Shown here piece by piece: positions 26,340-35,111 of a DNA stretch of 64,000 nucleotides. Origin of the DNA: Ignavibacteria bacterium (lineage in GTDB: Bacteria > Bacteroidota > Ignavibacteria > Ignavibacteriales > SURF-24); the NCBI GenBank assembly GCA_025612245.1, contig JAAXKQ010000017.1:61322-125321 (forward strand), read 5' to 3'. Made by a program: the position numbers and the translations under genes. The notes under the pieces were generated by a model, which was not told where the DNA came from, did no database searches, and saw nothing but the letters and a program-made list of their open reading frames with translations. Numbering within the stretch: position 1 is the first letter of the stretch; every line of letters begins with the position of its first letter.

Positions 26340-28448
26340 ATGAAACCCGACATAACTGATCTGATCTTTTTAATATCAACCATACTTGGTGCAATAGGCC
26401 TGAGCGTAATTATCTATTCAAGGGATAAAGGCAATAAAAGCAGCAGACTTTTTCTTTTGACTCTGGTATTGGTGGTGGGATACATAATTTCCCACGGAAT
26501 CCACTTCCTTGTAATGACAATGGGAGACGTAACCATACTGGACAGGTCATGCCATTCCTTTCTTCTTCTGATAAACATGAGCCTGACGTTTTTTGCCTGG
26601 AACTTTCCAAGGGAAAGAAAGACCGGCTTTGTTAAGGCTTCAATAATTCTCCTGCCCTCTGTCGTTGTACTGGCGCTTCTGTGGGGAGGCCTCCTGGTCA
26701 AGGAATCGCATGCCCATCACTATCATTTTGAGCCCCAGTTTACGGCTCTATACCCGGTTTATCTTGTCTGGTACCTCTTTTTGCTGGCATTTTCCGCCTT
26801 TATACTGATCAGAAGGTATAAAAGTGAAACCTCAAGACAGCTCAGGATGCAGATCATAACATTCCTTCTGGGGCTTACGATAACAAATCTTACCTCATTT
26901 ATATTTGGTATGTTCATCCCATGGACTCTGGGCTTTTATTACCTCATTGAAGCCAGTCCCCTGGCCTTCCTGGTTGGAGTGATCATGTTTACATCGGTCG
27001 CGGTAGGGAAATTCAACATGTTCCCGAAGGCTCTTGACCGCGTGCGTGAGTTCAGCATCAACAGGAAAGTAATGCTGATTGCACTAATTCTTGTACCTAT
27101 CATCATCATGCTCATTCAGGTGCCTTTGGGCCGTGCAATAATCGGTGTCAGTAACGAGGCCTGGCTGGGGTATTTTGCCATAAGCGTAATGGGCGGCTTG
27201 ATAGTAAGCATCAGCATGGCAATACTGATTAACATTATAATTTCTTATCCCTTGAAGGAGCTGAAAAACAAGGCCCTTGAAATTAAGCAGGGGGATTTTA
27301 ATACGAAGGTTTCCATAAATTCGAATGATGAACTCGGAGAGGTAGCCGAGGCATTTAACGAAATGGCACAGACACTGCTCCAGAATTCAGAGGAACTAAG
27401 GAGCAAGGAGCAAAGAATTACGCTGCTTCTTAACGCGTTTGAAAAATCGCAGGCTTCAATTGCCGTAGTGGATAAGGATGCAAGAATTCTTGAAGCCAAT
27501 AAGACATTCTTCAGGCTTTTAGGCAGGGAAGCCTCCGAGGTCCTGAATCAGAATATTTTAGCCCTTCAGTTCAGTAATTGTAAAAGTAACGGTCTTATAG
27601 GCGTTACTACAGCCCTTAAAAACCGGGGAAACTATGAATGTGAAATTGAATATCCGGATCCCACGGGAGTGAGAAAAGACCTGCTTGTTACAATTTCCCC
27701 GGTATATTTTGATGAAGTAAAATATGCCGGGCACATGTTTGTTGAGGTTGACATCACCGAAAGAAAGATGCTCGAATCAAAGCTTCTTCAGGCAGAAAAG
27801 CTGGCAGCTCTGGGTAAAATGTCGGCTATACTGGCTCATGAGATAAAAACGCCGCTTACGTCAATAAAAATGAATGCCGATATATTGTCTGAAAGCCTGA
27901 AATTAAGTAAGGAGGATGAGGACTCTTTCCAGATAATACAAAAGGAGATAAAAAGGCTGAACAACCTCGTGAAAGAGGTTCTTCAGCTGTCCCGTCAGCC
28001 GGAGCTTAACTGTTCGGTGCTGAATCTCAAGGAGCTCATGGAAAATGTCAGGAAACAGTTCCAGGCAAGGCTGGAGGAAAGACAAATCAGGTTCATAAAT
28101 GGGGTTCAGGACTGTGAAATCAGCGCAGATGAGGAAAAGCTGAGGCAGGTATTCATAAATTTAATTGAAAATTCGCTTGAAGCCATGACTTCACGAGGGG
28201 AGATTTTAATCTCTTCGAAAGCTGCAGACAGATTTCTCTGCATTCACGTTAAGGACACGGGTATCGGAATCGCCTCGCCTGAGAAGGTGTTTGATCCTTT
28301 TATGACGACAAAAGCCTCCGGAACGGGACTTGGATTATCTATCTCCCGGAAAATAATTGAGCAGCATGGCGGAACGATCAGTCTGGTCAATGCTGAGGCG
28401 GGAGAGACAACTTTTGAAATTTTATTACCCATGGGGAATTATAAATAA
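26340..28448 (+). CDS. Membrane histidine kinase with 7TM-like sensor, HAMP, PAS and NtrB-type kinase domains
   Basis: 702 residues. The first ~220 residues form about seven hydrophobic segments, like the 7TM region of histidine kinases. The loop after the fourth contains SHAHHYHFEP, with H124, H126, H127 and H129, a plausible metal-binding site. Two more transmembrane segments (~236-258, ~265-295) lead to a HAMP domain (~295-350), a PAS domain (~360-485), HisKA with ILAHEIKTPLTS (phospho-acceptor H500), and the ATPase domain (NLIENSLEAM, DTGIGI, GTGLGLSI). It is followed one base later by an NtrC-type regulator gene, so they form a two-component pair. Lying between copper genes and a metal efflux operon, it probably senses envelope copper, silver or a similar metal. 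Confidence 0.9.
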   Translation: MKPDITDLIFLISTILGAIGLSVIIYSRDKGNKSSRLFLLTLVLVVGYIISHGIHFLVMTMGDVTILDRSCHSFLLLINMSLTFFAWNFPRERKTGFVKASIILLPSVVVLALLWGGLLVKESHAHHYHFEPQFTALYPVYLVWYLFLLAFSAFILIRRYKSETSRQLRMQIITFLLGLTITNLTSFIFGMFIPWTLGFYYLIEASPLAFLVGVIMFTSVAVGKFNMFPKALDRVREFSINRKVMLIALILVPIIIMLIQVPLGRAIIGVSNEAWLGYFAISVMGGLIVSISMAILINIIISYPLKELKNKALEIKQGDFNTKVSINSNDELGEVAEAFNEMAQTLLQNSEELRSKEQRITLLLNAFEKSQASIAVVDKDARILEANKTFFRLLGREASEVLNQNILALQFSNCKSNGLIGVTTALKNRGNYECEIEYPDPTGVRKDLLVTISPVYFDEVKYAGHMFVEVDITERKMLESKLLQAEKLAALGKMSAILAHEIKTPLTSIKMNADILSESLKLSKEDEDSFQIIQKEIKRLNNLVKEVLQLSRQPELNCSVLNLKELMENVRKQFQARLEERQIRFINGVQDCEISADEEKLRQVFINLIENSLEAMTSRGEILISSKAADRFLCIHVKDTGIGIASPEKVFDPFMTTKASGTGLGLSISRKIIEQHGGTISLVNAEAGETTFEILLPMGNYK

Positions 28449-28449
28449 T

Positions 28450-29796
28450 ATGGAAAGAATTCTTGTAATTGACGATGATGAATCCATCAGGAAAACAATA
28501 GCTAACTACCTGAAAAAACAGGGCTATGAGGCGCTTTCGGCTCCGGACGGCACTTCGGGCCTTGAAATGGCTGAAAAAGAGCAGGTTGACCTTGTGATTT
28601 CGGATATAAGGATGCCGGGCTTAAACGGCCTTGAAGTGCTCGATAAAGTTAAAGCCATGGACGATCAGGTGCAGGTGATCTTAATAACGGCCCACGACGA
28701 CATGCAGTCCACGGTTCTGGCTATGCAGAAAGGGGCATATGATTATATCGAAAAACCTCTTGAAATTGAACGCCTTAAAGTAGCCGTAAAAAGGGCCCTT
28801 GAGAATAAAAAACTTAGTGAACAGCTTTCATCTTTTCTTACGATTGAATCTTCCGAATATAACCTTGAAAACAATATCGTCGGGAAAACTCCCGAAATGA
28901 AAGAGGTCTATAAGAAGATCGGGCAGGTTTCCTCCAGCAAGGTAACCGTACTCATCAGCGGCGAAAGCGGCACTGGTAAAGAGCTTGTTGCCAGGAGCAT
29001 ACATTACATGGGAATAACGAAAGGCTATCCTTTTGTAGCCGTAAACTGCACCGCGCTTTCGGAGTCGCTCCTTGAAAGCGAGCTCTTCGGGCACGTAAAG
29101 GGCTCTTTTACGGGTGCCGTAAGGGATAAAAAAGGGAAGTTTGAGCTTGCAGGCGAAGGTACTATATTCCTGGACGAAATTTCCGAGGTCTCACCACAGC
29201 TTCAGGTAAAACTATTAAGGGTGCTGCAGGAAAGAGAGTTCGAAAGGGTCGGCGGCGAGGTCTCCATCCCCATGAAAGCCCGCATCGTTGCGGCTACAAA
29301 CAAGGACCTCACTATGCTGGTAAATGAAGGCAGGTTCCGCGAAGACCTTTACTACAGGCTGAAAGTAGTCGACATTGAAATGCCTCCCCTCAGGAAAAGG
29401 GTTGAAGACATCCCTCTTCTTGTGAACCATTTCCTGGGAAAAATCAACGCCGAGCTGCATAAGAACGTGAACAAGGTGACCGAAGAGGTTATGGAAATTT
29501 TGAAGCGTCATGAGTGGACCGGCAACGTACGTGAGCTTGAAAATACACTCATGCAGGCCGTAGTTTTAACACAGGGAGACGTCCTTTTGAGGGAAAATGT
29601 GATGATTGGAAAATCCGACAGCACTCCCCAGGACGCTTATAGCGAGAGTCTGAGCCTGTCGGAAGTGGAAAAAATCCACATTAAACGCGTTTTAAGCGCC
29701 AATAACTGGAACAAGCAGAAGACCGCTGAAATACTGCAGATATCCGTTCCCACATTATATTCCAAAATAGACCAGTACAAGATTACCCGTGACTAG
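28450..29796 (+). CDS. NtrC-family sigma-54 response regulator
   Basis: 448 residues starting at ATG 28450, one base after the kinase stop; the longer frame from 28357 overlaps the kinase and is not needed. Receiver domain (1-120; IDDDES, phospho-acceptor D52 in ISDIRMPG), AAA+ sigma-54 interaction domain (~140-380; Walker A GESGTGKE, GSFTGA loop in place of the common GAFTGA, GTIFLDEISE, RFREDLYYRL), and a C-terminal Fis-type helix-turn-helix (KRVLSANNWNKQKTAEILQISVPTLY). Such regulators drive transcription by sigma-54 RNA polymerase. A consensus -24/-12 promoter lies 134 bp beyond its stop, ahead of the efflux genes, making it the likely activator of that operon (similar in logic to ZraSR). 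Confidence 0.95.
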   Translation: MERILVIDDDESIRKTIANYLKKQGYEALSAPDGTSGLEMAEKEQVDLVISDIRMPGLNGLEVLDKVKAMDDQVQVILITAHDDMQSTVLAMQKGAYDYIEKPLEIERLKVAVKRALENKKLSEQLSSFLTIESSEYNLENNIVGKTPEMKEVYKKIGQVSSSKVTVLISGESGTGKELVARSIHYMGITKGYPFVAVNCTALSESLLESELFGHVKGSFTGAVRDKKGKFELAGEGTIFLDEISEVSPQLQVKLLRVLQEREFERVGGEVSIPMKARIVAATNKDLTMLVNEGRFREDLYYRLKVVDIEMPPLRKRVEDIPLLVNHFLGKINAELHKNVNKVTEEVMEILKRHEWTGNVRELENTLMQAVVLTQGDVLLRENVMIGKSDSTPQDAYSESLSLSEVEKIHIKRVLSANNWNKQKTAEILQISVPTLYSKIDQYKITRD

Positions 29797-29839
29797 GATG
29801 CCGCAATCAGCAGCATCTGGTTACTTAAATTTTTTAACA

Positions 29840-29886
29840 CCCTTAAATTATTTAAAAACCAGCCTTAAATAATTTAAGGGTTTTTT
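29840..29886 (+). terminator. Terminator after the two-component genes
   Basis: A perfect 16-bp stem, CCCTTAAATTATTTAA (29840-29855) with TTAAATAATTTAAGGG (29865-29880), followed by six T's. It ends the kinase-regulator transcript just before the sigma-54 promoter. Confidence 0.92.
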
Positions 29887-29929
29887 GAGTTTGTCCCTTT
29901 ATTTCCCTTCAAAAACGACGTTTCCCCAG

Positions 29930-29945
29930 TGGCACGCTACTTGCA
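29930..29945 (+). promoter_or_regulatory. Sigma-54 (-24/-12) promoter of the efflux operon
   Basis: TGGCACGCTACTTGCA matches the sigma-54 consensus TGGCAC-N5-TTGCA exactly, with the invariant GG and GC at the correct spacing. It is 34 bp before a 55-codon membrane-protein gene and 285 bp before the CusA-like gene, and directly downstream of an NtrC-type activator gene. Confidence 0.93.
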
Positions 29946-29978
29946 CTTACAGCATCAAAAATCAAACATGAGTTTTAT

Positions 29979-30146
29979 ATGCTTGTGCAAATAATTTTTA
30001 TTCTCGGTTATGCCTTTATTGTCAGCCTCTTTATTGCAGGCTTTGCATACATGGTCAGAAGTCACTTTAGCCATAATAATAAACCTGAGGGCGGGAAGCC
30101 TTTTAGTCCTGAGGAATGGGACACAGGGCTTAAAACCTTTAAGTAA
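29979..30146 (+). CDS. Small single-pass membrane protein heading the efflux operon (55 aa)
   Basis: ATG 29979 opens a 55-codon frame ending TAA at 30144-30146. Residues ~3-26 are one hydrophobic helix (VQIIFILGYAFIVSLFIAGF), followed by a basic/His segment (MVRSHFSHNN) and a soluble tail with PEEWDTGLKTF. It starts 34 bp downstream of a consensus sigma-54 promoter and 83 bp before the CusA-like gene, so it would be the first gene of the metal-induced transcript. Small membrane subunits of pumps and cytochrome complexes have this shape; I recognise no family. The ribosome-binding site is weak, so the start is not certain, but no other frame fits the gap as well. Confidence 0.6.
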   Translation: MLVQIIFILGYAFIVSLFIAGFAYMVRSHFSHNNKPEGGKPFSPEEWDTGLKTFK

Positions 30147-30229
30147 AATCAAATCAGTGGGAAATTAACGAAAATAAATCCCTGGCACGCTAATATAGCT
30201 CAAGAAGTGCCTGGGGCAGGAGTCAGCTA

Positions 30230-33200
30230 ATGATCGAAAAACTAATTGAGTGGAGTGCAAAGAACAGGTTCATCGTAATTCTTATATACCTGATCGTAAT
30301 AGGATTCGGTATTTATAGCGTGGTTAACCTGCCTGTTGATGCAATTCCCGACTTGTCGGAAAATCAGGTAATCATCTATACAGAATGGATGGGTCGATCA
30401 CCTGAAATTATTGAAGACCAGGTGACTTTCCCAATCACCACCGGACTTCAGGGACTGCCGGGCGTAAAGGCCGTCAGGGCAAATTCAATGTTCGGCATGT
30501 CTTTCGTATTTGTAATATTTGATGATAACGTCGACACATACTTTGCCAGGACAAGAGTCCTGGAGCGCTTAAACACCGTTCAGGCACAGCTTCCGCAGGG
30601 CGTTGTTCCGTCTCTTGGCCCCGATGGAACTGGTGTCGGACACGTTTTCTGGTATACTGTTGAAGGTAAAGGCTACGACCTTGGCTCATTAAGGTCCATT
30701 CAGGACTGGTATGTAAGGTATAAGCTTGCCGCAGTAGACGGTGTAGCCGAAGTGGCCTCAATCGGCGGCTTTGTAAAGCAGTACCAGGTGGATGTAGACC
30801 CGATGAAGCTAAGGGCTTACAACCTCACGGTTTCCGACGTCGTAAACGCCATACAGAGGACGAACAATGAAGTAGGCGGAAACATAGTTGAAAGAAACGA
30901 CGCCGAGTACTTTGTACGCGGCCAGGGCTATATTAAAAACAAGGAAGACGTCGAAAATACGGTTGTCCGCAATGAAACTAACGGCGTTCCGGTCCTTATA
31001 AGTAACGTTGCAAACGTCCAGATTGGAGGCGACATTAGGCGCGGCTCACTGGATAAAAACGGGGAAGGGCAGACCGTTGGCGGCATTGTTGTGATGAGAA
31101 ACGGCGAAAACGCAAAGAACGTCATAGACAGGATAAAGGCAAAAATTGAAGAAATTAAACCGGGGCTTCCTTCTGGAGTTGATATTGTGCCTTCCTACGA
31201 CAGGAGCACGCTCATACGCGAGGCGGTAGGGACCCTTGAACGCGCGCTTGTTGAAGCCTCAATTACGGTTGCCATAATGGTAGCCATATTCCTCCTTCAC
31301 TTCAGAAGCATCGTCAGAATTTTAATTGAGCTCCCGATCTCGGTCCTGATAGCATTCATACTGATGTACGCCTTCGGCATAACATCAAACGTAATGAGCC
31401 TGGGCGGAATAGTGCTGGCAGTAGGAGTGATAGTAGACTCGTCCATTGTGCTGGTCGAAAACGCGTACCGCAACCTTGCCCGAGCGCTGGAGACAAAAGG
31501 GCACCTGACAAAGCAGGAATACATGGATATTTCCATCATGTCGGCTAAGCAGGTGGGACGCGCAATTTTCTTCAGTGAGCTCATAATACTGGTATCGTTC
31601 CTGCCGGTCTTTATGCTTACGGGACAGGAAGGTAAAATGTTCAAGCCCCTGGCATTTACCAAAACATTTGCCATGGCTGGAAGCGCAATCGTTGTAGTTA
31701 CGCTTATCCCGGTACTGATGACAATGCTCATGAGAGGCAAATTCCGCCCCGAGGATAAAAACCCCACTACTAATTTCTTTATTAAACTCTACAGACCAGT
31801 GATACACTGGGTTCTGGAGCACAGGAAGCTTACAATTGGAATAAACGTTCTGGCGCTTCTTGTAACAATCCCTATGGTCATGAACACGGGAAGCGAGTTC
31901 ATGCCGCCATTGGATGAAGGTTCAATACTTTATATGCCTGTAACTCTTCCGAACGCCTCGATTACCGAGGTGAACAGGATCCTGCAGGAACAGGATAAAA
32001 TCATTAAGACTGTGCCTGAGGTCCACCACGTCCTGGGTAAGGCCGGGCGTGCCGAAACTGCGACGGATAACGCACCTTTAAGCATGATTGAAACCATCAT
32101 TCTCCTTAAGCCCAAGAGCGAATGGAGACCGGGGGTGACAAAGAAAGATATCATTAGCGAGCTCGACAGCAAGCTCCAGATCCCGGGCGTGCGTAACGGT
32201 TGGACACAGCCCATCATTAACCGCATCAACATGCTTGCTACAGGCGTCAGGACGGATATAGGCTTTAAGATATTCGGGCCAAACCTGGATACGCTTGAGG
32301 CTTACGCAATTAAGGCCGAACAGATACTTAAAGACGTTCCCGGTGCAGCCGACGTCGTGGCAGACAGGGTGCAGAACGGATATTATATGGATATTCAGGT
32401 CAAGCGTGATGTTGCAGCGCGCTACGGCGTAAACATACGCGACCTGCAGGACATTATTGAAACAGCGATAGGCGGACAGAACCTGGGAATCGTGCTTGAA
32501 GGCAGAATGAGATTTCCCATACGCATGCGATATGAAAGGGACTTCAGGAACAATATTGAGGACTTGAAAAATCTGATCGTACCGGTTTCCACCTCTACCA
32601 TGGGAGGTGCACCAGCGGCTTCTTCCGGCGGTGCAATGGGTGGCGGAAGTTCAATGGGAGCTTCACAGTCCTCCGGCATGTCTTCAATGGGCTTAGGCAG
32701 CGGCTCAAGAACCGTTCGGACTGCTTCAGTTACACCGGGCTCTTCATCTGAAGATAATTCACTTACGGCACCTTCAGCGGGCTCCACAGTTTATCTCCCG
32801 CTTTCTGAAATAGCTGACGTTAAAGTGCTTACCGGTCCACCAATGATCTCCAGCGAAAACGGAATGCTCAGGTCAATTGTATTTATGAATACCCGGGGGC
32901 GCGATATGGGAAGCGTAATGGTGGATGCTAAGAAGGTTATTTCCGAAAAACTGCATCTTCCTTCGGGCTACTCGTATACTTGGAGCGGACAGTATGAGAG
33001 TAAGGTAAGGGCGCAGAGAACAATTACTGTAATAATGCCCGTAGTGTTTCTCTTAATATTTGTCCTCCTTTACTTTACTTTGAAGGACTATAAGGAAGCA
33101 GGCGTCGTAATGCTCTCGGTGCCTTTTGCACTCATCGGCGGCATGTACATGGTTTACGCCCTGGGTTATAACTTCTCGGTTGCAGTCTGGGTCGGATTCA

Positions 33201-33604
33201 TTGCACTCTACGGCATTGCCGTTGAGACCGGCGTCGTCATGGTGGTCTACCTCCATGAGGCACTCGATAGGCGCCTGAGGGCTTACCACAGGGGTGAAAG
33301 GGGAGAAATTACAAAACAGGATATCTATGAGGCAACCGTTGAAGGCTCTGTTTTAAGGCTGAGGCCCAAGGTGATGACGGTGGCAACTGCAATGGTGGGA
33401 CTTATACCCGTCATGTGGTCTACCGGAACAGGAAGCGACGTTATGAAACCTCTGACAGCTCCTATGATTGGCGGACTTCTGACCAGTGCCATGCACGTAC
33501 TTGTTGTAACCCCTATACTCTTTGCCATAATGAAAGAGCGCGCCTTAAAGAAGGGTAAGCTCGAAGTATCAAAAATGGCCGACTGGATGAGGGAGGGGGA
33601 CTAA
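30230..33604 (+). CDS. cusA: CusA/CzcA-family heavy-metal RND efflux pump
   Basis: 1124 residues, inner-membrane proton-driven pump of the HME-RND family. Landmarks: N-terminal helix with IEWSAKNRFIVILIYL, periplasmic loops with DLGSLRSIQDWYVRYKLAAVDGVAEVASIGGFVKQYQ, TM4 acidic residue in VGVIVDSSIVLVENAYRN, GSEFMPPLDEGSILYMP, and C-terminal VMTVATAMVGLIPVMWSTGTGSDVMKPL, which is close to the Cu(I)/Ag(I) CusA type. It is about 70 residues longer than usual because of a Gly/Ser/Met-rich insert (~791-846) in the second large periplasmic domain. Genes for a TolC-type protein, an adaptor and a metal-binding-domain protein follow. Metal choice (Cu/Ag) is inferred from similarity and neighbours. 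Confidence 0.95.
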   Translation: MIEKLIEWSAKNRFIVILIYLIVIGFGIYSVVNLPVDAIPDLSENQVIIYTEWMGRSPEIIEDQVTFPITTGLQGLPGVKAVRANSMFGMSFVFVIFDDNVDTYFARTRVLERLNTVQAQLPQGVVPSLGPDGTGVGHVFWYTVEGKGYDLGSLRSIQDWYVRYKLAAVDGVAEVASIGGFVKQYQVDVDPMKLRAYNLTVSDVVNAIQRTNNEVGGNIVERNDAEYFVRGQGYIKNKEDVENTVVRNETNGVPVLISNVANVQIGGDIRRGSLDKNGEGQTVGGIVVMRNGENAKNVIDRIKAKIEEIKPGLPSGVDIVPSYDRSTLIREAVGTLERALVEASITVAIMVAIFLLHFRSIVRILIELPISVLIAFILMYAFGITSNVMSLGGIVLAVGVIVDSSIVLVENAYRNLARALETKGHLTKQEYMDISIMSAKQVGRAIFFSELIILVSFLPVFMLTGQEGKMFKPLAFTKTFAMAGSAIVVVTLIPVLMTMLMRGKFRPEDKNPTTNFFIKLYRPVIHWVLEHRKLTIGINVLALLVTIPMVMNTGSEFMPPLDEGSILYMPVTLPNASITEVNRILQEQDKIIKTVPEVHHVLGKAGRAETATDNAPLSMIETIILLKPKSEWRPGVTKKDIISELDSKLQIPGVRNGWTQPIINRINMLATGVRTDIGFKIFGPNLDTLEAYAIKAEQILKDVPGAADVVADRVQNGYYMDIQVKRDVAARYGVNIRDLQDIIETAIGGQNLGIVLEGRMRFPIRMRYERDFRNNIEDLKNLIVPVSTSTMGGAPAASSGGAMGGGSSMGASQSSGMSSMGLGSGSRTVRTASVTPGSSSEDNSLTAPSAGSTVYLPLSEIADVKVLTGPPMISSENGMLRSIVFMNTRGRDMGSVMVDAKKVISEKLHLPSGYSYTWSGQYESKVRAQRTITVIMPVVFLLIFVLLYFTLKDYKEAGVVMLSVPFALIGGMYMVYALGYNFSVAVWVGFIALYGIAVETGVVMVVYLHEALDRRLRAYHRGERGEITKQDIYEATVEGSVLRLRPKVMTVATAMVGLIPVMWSTGTGSDVMKPLTAPMIGGLLTSAMHVLVVTPILFAIMKERALKKGKLEVSKMADWMREGD

Positions 33605-33702
33605 AAAAGATGAATTATGAATTAAAGATTATGAATTATGTTCTGCCTGATTTATTCTCAGGCATGATTTCCCAAACAGAATGCAGAAAACATAACATTA
33701 AA

Positions 33703-35025
33703 ATGAAAAAAACTGTAAATATATCGAGGGTTTTAGCGCTTCTGCTAATGGTGTTCACATTTATGCCGCCTGTTGCCTGGGCGCAGTCGGTTGATTCCCT
33801 TGTCAACGAGGCAATCAAAAATAACCCCAGGCTTAAGTCTTTTGAAGCCAAAACCCGTTCGGCTGAATTCAGGGCGGAATCTTTTAACTCCGCGCAGGCA
33901 CCGACGCTCGGAATCCAGTTCTCAGAGATCCCCTTTGGCAAATATAATATTGTTAACGACGCCCTGTCCAATGAAGTCTCACTCTCACAGATGTTTATGC
34001 TTGGAGGCAAGATCAGTGCGATGACCGAAAGTGAAAGGAAAAATGCCGTGGTTCAGGGGGATAATTACAAAGTTTATAAGGTCAACCTTATAGGGCAGGT
34101 AAAGATGGCTTATTACGGCCTGTGGATGAATGAAAGAAAAATAGAAGTACAGAAAAGAAACATAGATCTTTATAATAATCTGATAAACTATCTGACTACA
34201 AATTACTCCGTAAACCGCGCAAGCCAGGCCGACATACTGACACTTAAAGGAGAAATTGCTTCCAGCCAGACGCAGCTTGTAACACTTCAAAGGGAATTTG
34301 AAAGCGGAACCTATAAGCTCAATCAGCTCCTGGGGCGCGACCTGTCATCCGGGGATATAAAGATTGCAAAAGAAATTCCGAACGATACACTTGCTCTTAC
34401 TCAGGCAGAACTTGAAGATATGCTTGCCAATCTTAACCCTTCACTTAAACAGATGAGCAACATGGTTGAGATGAATAAGGCAATGATTACAGCCAATCAG
34501 AAAGACAGGATTCCTGACCTCATGCTTCAGGCTATGGTAATGCGCCAGCCACAGGGTATGATCCTTACTTCCAAGACCGACCTTTCAATGCTTTCCATGG
34601 GAATGGAAGAGCCCAAGACTGAATATATGTATTCTCTGATGGCTTCAATTACTCTGCCTTTTGCCCCATGGAGCAAAGGCAAGTTTCAGGCAAGAGAAGA
34701 GGAGCTTTATGCCGGAATAAAGGGAATTGAATATGAAAAAAGTGACATGCAGCGCGACATGACGGCACAGCTTAAAGCATCAGTAACAAAATATAAAACG
34801 GCCGAAGACCTCCTGAAACTCTATTCAGGCAATGTAATCCCCCTCTACGAGCAGGCGGCACAGGCCCAGCTGACGGCATATCAGAGCAACCAGACAAGCG
34901 TTGCCACTATTATCGATACCTACAGGATGCTCCTGATGCAGCAGATGAACTATTACATGGCGCAGGCCGACTTGCAGATGTCTTTAGCGGAAATTGAAAT
35001 GATGGTGGGCGGACCGGTTAAATGA
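33703..35025 (+). CDS. cusC: TolC-family outer-membrane efflux protein (CusC-like)
   Basis: 440 residues from ATG 33703, which gives a proper signal peptide (MKKTVNISRVLALLLMVFTFMPPVAWAQ); the ATG at 33610 would add 31 unlikely residues. The body has two OEP-type repeats with long coiled-coil helices (DSLVNEAIKNNPRLKSFEAKTRSAEFRAESF; EIASSQTQLVTLQREFESGTYKLNQLLGRDL; VTKYKTAEDLLKLYSGNVIPLYEQAAQAQLTAYQ). It would form the outer-membrane channel of the tripartite pump. The order pump, channel, adaptor is compact and consistent with one operon. Several Met-rich patches (AMVMRQPQGM, SMLSMGMEEP) fit a copper/silver system. Confidence 0.92.
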   Translation: MKKTVNISRVLALLLMVFTFMPPVAWAQSVDSLVNEAIKNNPRLKSFEAKTRSAEFRAESFNSAQAPTLGIQFSEIPFGKYNIVNDALSNEVSLSQMFMLGGKISAMTESERKNAVVQGDNYKVYKVNLIGQVKMAYYGLWMNERKIEVQKRNIDLYNNLINYLTTNYSVNRASQADILTLKGEIASSQTQLVTLQREFESGTYKLNQLLGRDLSSGDIKIAKEIPNDTLALTQAELEDMLANLNPSLKQMSNMVEMNKAMITANQKDRIPDLMLQAMVMRQPQGMILTSKTDLSMLSMGMEEPKTEYMYSLMASITLPFAPWSKGKFQAREEELYAGIKGIEYEKSDMQRDMTAQLKASVTKYKTAEDLLKLYSGNVIPLYEQAAQAQLTAYQSNQTSVATIIDTYRMLLMQQMNYYMAQADLQMSLAEIEMMVGGPVK

Positions 35026-35111
35026 CAAACAGTTTAAGTTTTATATACTCTTTAGTAGAAAATATTACGGGAATAATCATGAAAGCAAAAGAATTTATAA
35101 AAGGAAAGAAA

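Noticed and set aside
29955..30152. Antisense 65-codon frame opposite the small membrane protein
   Set aside because: It runs against the sigma-54 promoter and shows no protein-like features; treated as a shadow.
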